DNA of 33,698 bases, from the NCBI GenBank assembly GCA_937902425.1, contig CALFNB010000226.1:1-33698 (forward strand), written 5' to 3'. Within the stretch, counting starts at the first letter, position 1; each line of letters opens with the position of its first letter. Source of the stretch: an uncultured Acetobacteraceae bacterium (lineage in GTDB: Bacteria; Pseudomonadota; Alphaproteobacteria; Acetobacterales; Acetobacteraceae). Shown piece after piece: positions 7,560-14,655 of this stretch. The translations under genes and the position numbers were made by a program. The notes below the pieces were generated by a model. That model saw nothing but the letters and a program-made list of their open reading frames with translations. It was not told the origin of the DNA and searched no databases.

Positions 7560-8369
7560 TCAGCCGCTCACACCCCAGGCGATCGCATTGCGCAGCAACG
7601 TAATGAACGCACCGGACTCCCACGCGCCGTGAAACACGGGCGGCGTCTTGTCCGCGGGGTCATTCGCACGGCCCGCGCGGGACGCGGGATTGTGGCAATG
7701 ACCGAGAGCGAGGTACGTCACGCCGCCGTTGCCGATCTGCCGCGTATACCCGAGCACGCGCGTCTTACCGTCGGGAAGCAGCGATGTGTCCGAAGCATAC
7801 ACGGTCCCGATGCTGGGTGACACCGCGCCCGGACCATAATCCGCGGTCAGCAGGATCCGCGTGGACTCCGGGTGTTGCAGTTCGATGAAGTACGGCTCGT
7901 CCTCGACTTCGAATGACGTGCCAACTCCTTTGGTAAGCGCGTGATCGGAATCACTCACGTCGACGCGAAACTTACAGAGCGGGGGGTGAGTGAGAAAATA
8001 GCTGCCGAGGACGGCGTGGTGCTCGGTCTTGACGGTGCGGCGCTGGCGCACGCCCTCAACGCGCTCGGCTTTGCCGCCGCTGGTTCCGTGTAATCCCAGC
8101 CAGTGGCCGCCGGCTTCCATCCACTGCTGGATGGCGCGGGACTGCGCGGCGTCGGGATACGGACCGGCGACATAAGTGATCAGCAGCCGGGAGATCGGCA
8201 GCCATTTCTCAATGTCCGCGAAGTCGTTGCCGACCGAGGCGGGAACGTCCTGCTCGGCCAGCAGGCCCAACAGCCGCAGGCGGGCATAATCGTGGTCGTG
8301 GCCGGCACCGGAGCCGGGCGGAAAGCCGCCGGTGATGAGATGCGCTCGGCCGGGGTTCTTGTCAGTCAT
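7560..8369 (-). CDS. ThuA-like domain protein
   Basis: The 269-residue product has the ThuA-like (trehalose-utilisation) fold, a class I glutamine-amidotransferase-like domain. Recognisable features are the early HLITGGFPPGSGAGHDHDY segment, GGHWLGLHGTSGG near residues 86-98, and a closing LALGHCHNPAS plus ESGAFITLLRNAIAWG. Family members are often found with sugar or polyol metabolism genes, but biochemical roles are poorly defined and no sugar genes occur nearby. No signal peptide is visible, so it is probably cytoplasmic. It is transcribed toward the repeat element and away from the low-GC island. ATG at 8369 is the only good start. Confidence 0.88.
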   Translation of the reverse strand: MTDKNPGRAHLITGGFPPGSGAGHDHDYARLRLLGLLAEQDVPASVGNDFADIEKWLPISRLLITYVAGPYPDAAQSRAIQQWMEAGGHWLGLHGTSGGKAERVEGVRQRRTVKTEHHAVLGSYFLTHPPLCKFRVDVSDSDHALTKGVGTSFEVEDEPYFIELQHPESTRILLTADYGPGAVSPSIGTVYASDTSLLPDGKTRVLGYTRQIGNGGVTYLALGHCHNPASRAGRANDPADKTPPVFHGAWESGAFITLLRNAIAWGVSG

Positions 8370-8453
8370 TGGATCGCCTCGCTGGCTGTTCGACTTTCTT
8401 GGTGGCGAATGAGATTGACAAAATTGGCCGTCCTGTCAAATGGCGCGGTGGTA

Positions 8454-8478
8454 GATTGGTTACATATTACAACCAATC
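8454..8478. promoter_or_regulatory. 25-bp palindromic operator candidate
   Basis: GATTGGTT (8454-8461) and AACCAATC (8471-8478) are perfect 8-base inverted arms separated by nine bases. The size and symmetry suit a dimeric helix-turn-helix regulator. It sits in the gap between divergent genes; the regulator itself is not identified in the window. Confidence 0.45.
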
Positions 8479-8499
8479 GCCGGTTGCATCGGTGTCGAT

Positions 8500-8539
8500 C
8501 CGAGTACTCAACCGAAATGACCAATTTCGCGGTACTCGG
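8500..8539. repeat. Two-tier stem-loop
   Basis: Outer arms CCGAGTAC (8500-8507) and GTACTCGG (8532-8539) enclose inner arms CGAAAT (8513-8518) and ATTTCG (8524-8529) around a five-base loop. Both tiers are perfect. No T-tract follows, so it is unlikely to be an intrinsic terminator. It could be a second operator or an RNA structure. Confidence 0.5.
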
Positions 8540-8597
8540 CTGACGTACCGTTTGTGCGGCACTATCCGTGGCCTGGTTGGCAGCACGCAGGAACCTA

Positions 8598-8626
8598 TTG
8601 ACCTTTCGTGCGGTCTGTGCTGTAGG
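8598..8626 (+). promoter_or_regulatory. Sigma70-like promoter candidate for the island
   Basis: TTGACC at 8598-8603 is followed after 17 bases by TGTAGG at 8621-8626, and the outer-membrane protein start lies about 55 bases further on. The -35 is good but the -10 is weak. An AGGGGGT ribosome-binding site directly precedes the ATG at 8681. Confidence 0.35.
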
Positions 8627-8680
8627 CTGATATGAGCACGACTGCAACGACAGGGGTTCAACCTTGACTTAGGGGGTCAT

Positions 8681-9514
8681 ATGCGGGACATTGTTATCTT
8701 TCTCGCCGCCGTTACTGCTTTGGGTGGAACGTGCGTGGGCGGGCCGGTCTATGCGCAGGCGCGTATCCAAGAAGAGAATCTTGTTTACACCGATCCAACG
8801 ATGGCGCTTCCAGGACGATGGACAGTAGGTGCCAATGCCGAATTGTGGGGAGGAATAACACCTTGGGTGAGAACTCAGGATTCGACACAGCAGTGGAAGG
8901 GATGGCAGGCGGGGGGCAGTCTTTCCGTTGGTTACGATGCGTTTCAGTTACAGTTGACCGGCTTGTCGGGTAGCGCCACCGGTACCTCGAGTATGTCTAA
9001 CGGAGCGACCGTACATACACACTCAGGCATCACCGAAATCGAAATATTGGGAAGGTACGTATTTCCCTCTGCACAGTTCTGGGGGATCACGCCTTATGTC
9101 TTGGGTGGCTATGATTTTGTGCAAGTGCCGCAGAGCGACGCGGTGTTCGGAAATTTCTTCTACCCCGCTACTGGTAGCTCGCAGCGCAAATTGACGAACA
9201 CCTTTAATACGCTCTTCATCGGTGTCGGCGGTCTGTACGAATTCACGCAGAACGTTGGCCTTCGGTTTGATGTGGAAATAGGGCCCAGTTTCGGCGAATC
9301 CAAATACACAAACTTCCTTCCCTCCATGAAGTCCGATTTCTCAGGGACGCAATTTGGATTCATGAGCCATCTCACCGTCTATTGGAGGATTACCGACGAT
9401 ATAGTCGCACAGGTTGGATTGAAAGCTGCCGGTATTGAGGGTGGCGCTAATGGAGTGCAAGTCTGGGGCGCGGCTGGCGCATTTGGCAGCATTGGGTATG
9501 CCCATCGCTTTTAA
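8681..9514 (+). CDS. Outer-membrane beta-barrel protein
   Basis: The 277-residue product begins with a typical signal peptide: a short charged start, a hydrophobic core and an AxA-like VYA-QA cleavage site near residue 24. The rest is rich in alternating polar and aromatic segments with Gly/Tyr turns, and ends in Phe (GYAHRF), the C-terminal signature recognised by the BAM complex. It therefore most likely forms a beta-barrel in the outer membrane. No porin family is recognisable. Third-position GC is lower than in the flanking metabolic genes, suggesting acquisition. It is followed after 26 bases by the caspase gene, so the two are probably co-transcribed. The start is firm, with AGGGGGT just upstream. 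Confidence 0.85.
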   Translation: MRDIVIFLAAVTALGGTCVGGPVYAQARIQEENLVYTDPTMALPGRWTVGANAELWGGITPWVRTQDSTQQWKGWQAGGSLSVGYDAFQLQLTGLSGSATGTSSMSNGATVHTHSGITEIEILGRYVFPSAQFWGITPYVLGGYDFVQVPQSDAVFGNFFYPATGSSQRKLTNTFNTLFIGVGGLYEFTQNVGLRFDVEIGPSFGESKYTNFLPSMKSDFSGTQFGFMSHLTVYWRITDDIVAQVGLKAAGIEGGANGVQVWGAAGAFGSIGYAHRF

Positions 9515-9540
9515 GTATGCGCTCGGCGACAGGGACGACA

Positions 9541-11223
9541 ATGATTAAGCTGTTTGCTCAATTTCATCGTAGGCTGAAGCTGCGTCCGACGATCTGTTCA
9601 ACAAGGGCGCGCGAGGTCCTTTTCTCGCATGCTCGCCGCCCACTGTCGGCCGGTCGTGGGCCCGCATCATCGAATTTAGCTCTAGCTTGTCGCTGGGCCG
9701 GAGTCATTCTCCGGTATGCTGGTGTCTTGTGCGCATTCTCATTTGGCGGAGTGTCGGTTACGCGCGCCGATTCATTCGCGCTTATCGTTGGGGTCAGTCA
9801 ATACGCGGACAGTGAGATCAACCAACTCAGATTTGCCGATAATGATGCCAAGGAACTGGCTGAGTTCCTCCGACTATATTCGTACTACCCACGCGATTGC
9901 ATCACACTTCTATTGAATTCAGAGGCAACGAAACTTCGAATCTTGTCATCGTTGCAGGAACTCGAAAAGCGTTGTGGACCCAAGAACGGCGATCCAGGAG
10001 TCGCATTGGTATATTTCGCAGGACACGCTGCGGGCACAGCTGGCAGCGACCCGGATTTCCGGAAGGCGAACAGAAGTCAATCGCGGGAATTCTTGGTTCC
10101 GTATGACGCGCGTTTATCGGCCACCTACCTTCTTCCGGGTGGTGGTAGCGAGAATACAACATTCTTGAAGAAGGAGGAATTTGCTGCTCAGCTCGCCCGT
10201 TTGAAAGAGGCGAACATTGCAGTCGTTCTTGACAGCTGCCACAGCGGAATGCCCGATTTTCGAGGTCTCTTGCAGTTTTATACCGCCCAAGGACCGCAGT
10301 CCAGTGGTGGGGAAAGCAGACACATCGGACTTTTGGCGGCCAGTGGCGAATTGCAGGAATCGCTAGAATTTGCAGACTTACGGCATGGCGCTCTTTCCTT
10401 TGCAGTCCTTGAAGCGCTCCGGAAATTGCGATCACGAATGCCAGAGGGCAAACCATTTTACGTTGATTTGGAGACGCTTTACAAGACCGTTGGCACCGTG
10501 TTTGCCAGCCGGGAAGTACAGGGGCGCCGACTGTCGGACTGGCAGACTCCGGAGCGCAGCTACTTTCCCAATCAGGCCGATCTTGTAAAGGTCGCGGCCG
10601 TCACGGGAGCGTTCGAGCCCTCTACCGCGAGTGTTTCGGGTGGACCTCGGGCTTCGGGGACTGAGGCGCCGATGATTACAGCAATTACGCCACCAAGGTT
10701 CGGTGGCTCGCCATCAACTCCCGCTACTGCTCTGCTGGGAAAAGGCATACTTTACATCGCTGGTGCCATCCCGATCGGTGCTTATGTAGAGTTAGACGGA
10801 CAGATCATAGCGTGGCAGCCGGGTAAATCAATTGAAGCGACAGCAGGACGCCACATCATTGTAATTGGGGAATCCAGGTACGATTTTCGCGATGTAAGAG
10901 AAATTGAAATTAACAATGGCAGCCGCGTGACGATAACTGCGATCTTTCAGGGAACCCTTTCGATCCAGTCATTGCAAAAGGCGGATCCCAGCCTATTCGG
11001 CCCGGACCTAAGCATCATTCTCGACGGGAGTCCGCTGGGTGTTGGCAAGAATCTATCCTATACCGTCCCTGCGGGAACCCATTCACTTGCTGTAACCGTT
11101 TATGGCAGCCGAAAGACTGTTGATGTCTCAGTTAGACCACAATCACCTTTGACGGTCCGGTTTCTCACGCAGGCACTTCCGGGAGGATCGCCGTCGCGGC
11201 AAAGAGGACCTGTTCCCTACTAA
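9541..11223 (+). CDS. Exported caspase-family (C14) protease with PEGA-like C-terminus
   Basis: The 560-residue product has a long basic N-terminus, then one hydrophobic segment ending in SVTRA near residues 46-75, read as a signal or anchor. The caspase fold follows: FALIVGVSQY opening strand, catalytic His162 in YFAGHAAG and catalytic Cys233 in LDSCHSG. A low-complexity linker leads to two PEGA-like beta repeats at roughly 400-465 and 475-540 (GAYVELDGQ, AGRHIIVIG, SIILDGSPLG, AGTHSLAV). These suggest surface or envelope binding. Caspase-like proteases cleave after basic or acidic residues and in bacteria are linked to signalling and cell death. ATG 9541 has GACAGGGA upstream; ATG 9517 is in frame but abuts the preceding stop. 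Base composition matches the neighbouring barrel gene. Confidence 0.88.
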   Translation: MIKLFAQFHRRLKLRPTICSTRAREVLFSHARRPLSAGRGPASSNLALACRWAGVILRYAGVLCAFSFGGVSVTRADSFALIVGVSQYADSEINQLRFADNDAKELAEFLRLYSYYPRDCITLLLNSEATKLRILSSLQELEKRCGPKNGDPGVALVYFAGHAAGTAGSDPDFRKANRSQSREFLVPYDARLSATYLLPGGGSENTTFLKKEEFAAQLARLKEANIAVVLDSCHSGMPDFRGLLQFYTAQGPQSSGGESRHIGLLAASGELQESLEFADLRHGALSFAVLEALRKLRSRMPEGKPFYVDLETLYKTVGTVFASREVQGRRLSDWQTPERSYFPNQADLVKVAAVTGAFEPSTASVSGGPRASGTEAPMITAITPPRFGGSPSTPATALLGKGILYIAGAIPIGAYVELDGQIIAWQPGKSIEATAGRHIIVIGESRYDFRDVREIEINNGSRVTITAIFQGTLSIQSLQKADPSLFGPDLSIILDGSPLGVGKNLSYTVPAGTHSLAVTVYGSRKTVDVSVRPQSPLTVRFLTQALPGGSPSRQRGPVPY

Positions 11224-11224
11224 C

Positions 11225-11254
11225 CCAACGCCGTTGTGAACTCGACGGCGTTGG
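11225..11254 (+). terminator. Hairpin directly after the caspase gene
   Basis: CCAACGCCGT (11225-11234) pairs perfectly with ACGGCGTTGG (11245-11254) around a ten-base loop, starting two bases after the TAA stop. The strong 10-base stem suggests transcription termination or 3'-end protection, but there is no T-tract, so intrinsic termination is uncertain. Confidence 0.55.
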
Positions 11255-11462
11255 TGCACAATCGGGACGGGGCCCGAGGTTACCCCAGACCCGAGCTGTT
11301 ATGCGGCAGCGGGGGGCCGGGACCAGTGAAGGGTATTCTACCGCCCTCTGGAGGGAGTGCGCCAACGTCCCATTACACACTTTTCGGCGTGGTCATCTAG
11401 GGTGTGGACTTCTTTCATCGTTGCATGTACATATCAGCCCAAATCAGTAGGTAGAGGCACAT

Positions 11463-12056
11463 ATGGACCCGACCACTATCTGGTGCGGCTATGGGGCCCA
11501 ATTCGGCGGAACAATTGTCATTGGGATCGATTGCCTAGTCGGTACACTTTACAACGTCGGCGATCCGACGGACAAGGTCCGGTACTGTGAGGTGCAAAGC
11601 CAAGGCGTGACCATTGGCGCTGGGCTTGGAGGCGGCGTCGGCATCATGTTTCTGCTTGCGCTCGGTTTCGCCTCGCCGCAAGAACTCAACGGCTGGGCCA
11701 GCGTCGACGTCGATTTCGCATTCGATCTCGGCATTAAGGGACTCGGTAAGTACCTCGAGAGTCTCTACGAGGTGGGCAAGGCCGGCAAAATTATGAAATA
11801 CTGGGGCAAGGGCGTCACTTTTTTAGAAGACTACTCTAAGACTAAGGACTTCACATTCAACGCGATCAAGAATCGCGATCTCGTTGTAGACCCGCACAAA
11901 CAGCAATTTATTGCTTGGCCCATTCCGACGCCGATTCCAACCAGCCTCCAGGTTTCGCTTGGTAAGCGCGCCTCCGAGGTCGACGTCACGTCTTGGGGCA
12001 CCGTCGACCTGCGCAACGAACTACGGAAGCTTTCAGGGAAGACGGTCCCCACCTGA
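11463..12056 (+). CDS. Unrecognised Gly-rich protein in the low-GC island
   Basis: The 197-residue product has no family I can name. Residues about 50-70 form a hydrophobic Gly-rich stretch (GAGLGGGVGIMFLLALG) like a membrane-inserting or glycine-zipper segment, preceded by two cysteines (Cys8 and Cys24). The middle is amphipathic and Lys-rich, and the C-terminal 60 residues are mixed. There is no classical signal peptide. GTAGAGG at good spacing supports the ATG at 11463. It lies 239 bases after the caspase gene, beyond a hairpin, in the same direction and with similar composition, so it probably belongs to the same acquired island but may have its own promoter. A membrane-active effector is possible but is inference only. 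Confidence 0.65.
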   Translation: MDPTTIWCGYGAQFGGTIVIGIDCLVGTLYNVGDPTDKVRYCEVQSQGVTIGAGLGGGVGIMFLLALGFASPQELNGWASVDVDFAFDLGIKGLGKYLESLYEVGKAGKIMKYWGKGVTFLEDYSKTKDFTFNAIKNRDLVVDPHKQQFIAWPIPTPIPTSLQVSLGKRASEVDVTSWGTVDLRNELRKLSGKTVPT

Positions 12057-12133
12057 TCTTTTCATCCAGGTTGCGTCGTATTTTCTTCCGCCGATTGGTA
12101 TTACTCCCGTGGCTCCGTCCGACAATGTCAGTA

Positions 12134-12553
12134 TCAGGAAATGGCCCGCAGATCGGTCACCATGCCTCCCCACGTCGTGTCGGCGACGCGATGGATCAGG
12201 CGGTGGTCCGCGCTGATCAATGTCGCTCCGCGTTGCTCACCGAGTGCCAGGTAGAAACAATCGTAGGCCGGATGATCCAGCAGCCTCGAGAGTGCCGCCG
12301 CGCGGGGGGCGAGCGAAGCAGTTGGCACCAGTTCATCCAGAATCGATGGCAGGCGTGTCACCGCGGCGAGCTGCTGCGTTTGGTGCATCATGCCACGTCG
12401 AACCATTTTCCAGGTGGCATTGCAGACTTCCGGCATGATCAGATCGGGAGCGATCAGAATATCTCCACGCGTCAGCAGTGCCTCGGCCATGCGCGATCCG
12501 TCTTCATCGACAAACCATTTCAACGCGACACTGGCGTCAATGACGAGGATCAC
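12134..12553 (-). CDS. vapC: VapC-type PIN-domain toxin
   Basis: The 139-residue product is a PIN-domain RNase: Asp6 in MILVIDASVALKW, a Glu in PEVCNATW, the conserved Asp in HPAYDCFYLAL and the last acidic site in LISADHRL. These acidic residues coordinate Mg2+ for RNA cleavage, typically of tRNA or rRNA in VapC toxins. The start is GTG at 12553, overlapping the antitoxin stop in a GTGA, so translation is coupled. Length is normal and all catalytic acids are present, so it should be active. It is placed at the edge of the low-GC island. Confidence 0.93.
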   Translation of the reverse strand: MILVIDASVALKWFVDEDGSRMAEALLTRGDILIAPDLIMPEVCNATWKMVRRGMMHQTQQLAAVTRLPSILDELVPTASLAPRAAALSRLLDHPAYDCFYLALGEQRGATLISADHRLIHRVADTTWGGMVTDLRAIS

Positions 12554-12783
12554 CGTTCGTCGCGTCCCTCCCTGACAAAGTCTTCAGAAAGCATTCGAGG
12601 CCCAGCGGGCGTCAAGGCACGAATTTCCGCCAGTTCCCGGACCAACGCGGTGCGGGGCTTTCGAGCAGCCTCTGTCAGCACCTGGCGGAGTTCCGCTTCC
12701 AGGGAACGGCCGTGTTCCATCGCGCGCTCCTTCAGGGATTGAAGAACGACGTCATCGACACCGCGGATAAGAATCTGTCCCAC
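12550..12783 (-). CDS. FitA/VapB-type ribbon-helix-helix antitoxin
   Basis: The 77-residue product begins MGQILIRGVDD when read from a GTG at 12783. That is the standard N-terminal strand of FitA-like antitoxins, followed by LKERAMEHGRSLEAELRQVL, the two helices of the ribbon-helix-helix DNA-binding fold. The C-terminal 35 residues would wrap around VapC. The track extends the frame upstream to 12819, but AAGGA seven bases before the GTG and family alignment favour the shorter form. The longer form would also read through the operator palindrome. The gene overlaps vapC by four bases, and autoregulation by the antitoxin-toxin complex at the upstream palindrome is expected. Confidence 0.92.
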   Translation of the reverse strand: MGQILIRGVDDVVLQSLKERAMEHGRSLEAELRQVLTEAARKPRTALVRELAEIRALTPAGPRMLSEDFVREGRDER

Positions 12784-12795
12784 TTGAATATCCTT

Positions 12796-12821
12796 GATTG
12801 ATAGCGTGTATGCTATCAATC
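12796..12821. promoter_or_regulatory. Perfect palindromic operator of the toxin-antitoxin operon
   Basis: GATTGATAGC (12796-12805) and GCTATCAATC (12812-12821) are exact 10-base inverted arms with a six-base spacer, ending 13 bases upstream of the antitoxin GTG. FitA/VapB proteins bind such inverted repeats to repress their own operon. The site would overlap the -10 region or transcription start. Confidence 0.8.
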
Positions 12822-13172
12822 TCGTCGACCAAGATCAAGGTGGAATTCATTCCCCGTCTTGCCGGGCGAATGGAGCTCGCCGGACCTGTGGGTCACCCTC
12901 CGCCTATCCGCGATTTCTGGCCCCCACCCGCACCAACGCTGTTCCGCGGCGCCGACAGCGCCGCGACAATCGACGGTACCACCCTGGCCGGCTGGCCCGC
13001 CTCGCGCCGCTCCGGCGTTTGTAGCAACCATCGTACCGGTCGCGGATCGAGATCGGCGCGCGCGATCGAAAGCGCCCCGTCCGCCGTTTCGATCTCCTAA
13101 CCATCCGTCGCGCGGGAAAGCCGTCCTTCGGCCACCCACATCCCCGTAGCAGCATGCCGAGTTCCGCGTCAG
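12822..13172. other. Gap between toxin-antitoxin operon and amidohydrolase gene
   Basis: These 351 bases contain no intact gene that I can support. The longest ORFs are Arg/Pro-rich shadows. The minus strand carries a high-GC3 frame with an internal stop that looks like a gene remnant (separate entry). No promoter or terminator is evident beyond the operator at the left edge. Confidence 0.5.
12893..13141 (-). pseudogene. Possible interrupted gene remnant downstream of the amidohydrolase
   Basis: On the minus strand, one frame reads MWVAEGRLSRATDG, then TAG (13097-13099), then a further 67 or so codons with protein-like composition (ETADGALSIARADLDPRP...) ending in TGA at 12893. Third positions are strongly GC-biased, like the real genes nearby, and composition is balanced, unlike the Arg-rich alternatives. 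This suggests a small gene inactivated by a nonsense change, or a fragment of a longer one. I recognise no family. It lies just beyond the amidohydrolase stop, so it may once have been the next gene in that operon. Confidence 0.3.
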
Positions 13173-14600
13173 TCACAACCGCGCACCGGTGAAAATGTCA
13201 TCCGCGATCTTGCGGTGCTGCCACTTCCCGTCCTCCAGGCTGCCTTTGAATTCGCCGTTCTCGACCACGACCTTGCCGCGCAGCACCGTCAGGCACGGCC
13301 ACGCCTCCATCTCGCGGCCTTCCCACGGCGTATAATCTGCCTCGTGCAGCCGCGAGGCCGTGATGACCCGCTTGTCCGCCGGATCGAGCACCGTGATGTC
13401 CGCGTCGGATCCCGCCGCCAAGGCGCCCTTGCGCGGATACAGCCCCATGATCTTCGCCGCGTTCGTCGATACCAGATCGACATAACGCGACAGCGAGTAG
13501 CCGCGTTTGCCCACCATCTCCGTGTACATCAACGACACCCGAGGCTCGACGCCGGCGTTGCCGCCGGTGGTGTCGTCGATCCGCGCACCCTGCAATTTCT
13601 TGGCCAGGGTACAGCAGATTTCATCGGTCGCCACGCAATTGATCGCGCCATCCAATGTGCCGGCCCACAGTTCCTTATGATCCTCCGCCGACTTCAGCGA
13701 CGGATAGGTGTGGTAGATCTGTCCGTTCGGCCGTTTATAATCCTCATTGGTGTAGAGCATGTACTGGTGCAGCGACTCGCCATAGATCGGCACGCCGCGA
13801 GACCGTGCCTCGCGGATCGCCTGCACGCCGGTGCCGGCGGAAACGTGCATCATGTACAGCGCGGTGCCCTTGATCTTCTCCGCCAGCCGGATCACGCGGC
13901 GGAACGAAATATCTTCCGACAGCGTATTGTGTACCTCGGCCATGTTCTCGAACCCGGTCCGATCTTCGCGGATCAGCTTCGCGTACATGTGCATAACGAT
14001 GTCGTTGTCTTCGGAGTGGATGACACCAAGACCCTGCTTCGCCGCCAGGACCCGGAAGATCTCCCAGATGTCGCCGAAATCGACCATGCGGCCTTTGCGG
14101 CTCGGGGTGATGTCGGTGGTGAATATCTTGACGGTCGGGTAGCCGGCCTGGATCGCTTCGCCGATCTGGCCGGGCAGGTCGACCGGCAGCGCGCCTTCCA
14201 CCATGATGTGTTGCGCGTAGTCGCAGGCGCAATGTCCCTTCCAGTCCTGCTCACGCTTTTCGATCGCGTCCCGCACGTTGGAGCCCAGAGAGGCGCGGGT
14301 GAAGTCGATCATCGTCGTGGTGCCGCCATGCACGGCGGCTTTGCTGACGACATCGGGTGGCTCGGTGAGGCCGGCGCTGCCGTCGGGATTGGGCAAGTGC
14401 CACTTGCAATGCACATGCGGATCGATCCCGCCCGGCATCACGATTTTCCCCACCGCGTCGATCACCCGAGCCCCAGGCGGCACCGGAAAACTGCCGCTCG
14501 CCGCGACGCCGACGATCTTGTCGCCCGCGATGGCGATGTCATAGGCGCCGACACCCTGCGGGGTCACCACCGTGTCGCCTCGAATGAACAGATCAACCAT
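13173..14600 (-). CDS. Hydantoinase/dihydropyrimidinase-type amidohydrolase
   Basis: The 475-residue product has the complete metal site of cyclic amidohydrolases: His62 and His64 (GIDPHVH), the lysine to be carboxylated at Lys158 (PTVKIF), His195 (VIHSED), His252 (MMHVSAGTG) and Asp326 (ATDE). Members hydrolyse the ring C-N bond of dihydropyrimidines, hydantoins or cyclic imides. The substrate loops cannot be read reliably, so the substrate is open. The start is ATG 14600, preceded by AGGGGG; the track's extra 32 residues run into the divergent neighbour. It diverges from the flavoenzyme-Rieske-dehydrogenase run across only 55 bases, which suggests shared control and a common pathway. Length is normal for the family. 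Confidence 0.92.
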   Translation of the reverse strand: MVDLFIRGDTVVTPQGVGAYDIAIAGDKIVGVAASGSFPVPPGARVIDAVGKIVMPGGIDPHVHCKWHLPNPDGSAGLTEPPDVVSKAAVHGGTTTMIDFTRASLGSNVRDAIEKREQDWKGHCACDYAQHIMVEGALPVDLPGQIGEAIQAGYPTVKIFTTDITPSRKGRMVDFGDIWEIFRVLAAKQGLGVIHSEDNDIVMHMYAKLIREDRTGFENMAEVHNTLSEDISFRRVIRLAEKIKGTALYMMHVSAGTGVQAIREARSRGVPIYGESLHQYMLYTNEDYKRPNGQIYHTYPSLKSAEDHKELWAGTLDGAINCVATDEICCTLAKKLQGARIDDTTGGNAGVEPRVSLMYTEMVGKRGYSLSRYVDLVSTNAAKIMGLYPRKGALAAGSDADITVLDPADKRVITASRLHEADYTPWEGREMEAWPCLTVLRGKVVVENGEFKGSLEDGKWQHRKIADDIFTGARL

Positions 14601-14655
14601 GATATCCCCCTGGCCACAGGCGAGGATCATCCCGCGCCAGGAAGCGAGAGGCAAG
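14601..14655. promoter_or_regulatory. Short divergent promoter region of the catabolic cluster
   Basis: Only 55 bases separate the start codons of the amidohydrolase (minus) and the DAO-type flavoenzyme (plus). Both ribosome-binding sites (AGGGGG and GAGAGG) fall inside it. The promoters must overlap each other or the opposite coding start. I see no clear operator palindrome. Confidence 0.5.

Larger units (their letters stand above)
8370..8680. other. Divergent intergenic region with two inverted repeats
   Basis: These 311 bases separate the ThuA gene from the outer-membrane protein gene and are noticeably AT-richer than the flanks. No coding frame is convincing. The region holds two strong inverted repeats (8454-8478 and 8500-8539, separate entries) and a sigma70-like promoter candidate nearer the outer-membrane gene. 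This density of structure suggests regulation of the downstream island. Confidence 0.6.

Noticed and set aside
12904-13176. 90-codon ORF overlapping the amidohydrolase stop as GTGA
   Set aside because: The overlap looks like translational coupling, but the protein becomes extremely Arg-rich after about 25 residues, while another frame there has better coding bias. It is treated as part of a remnant, not a gene.
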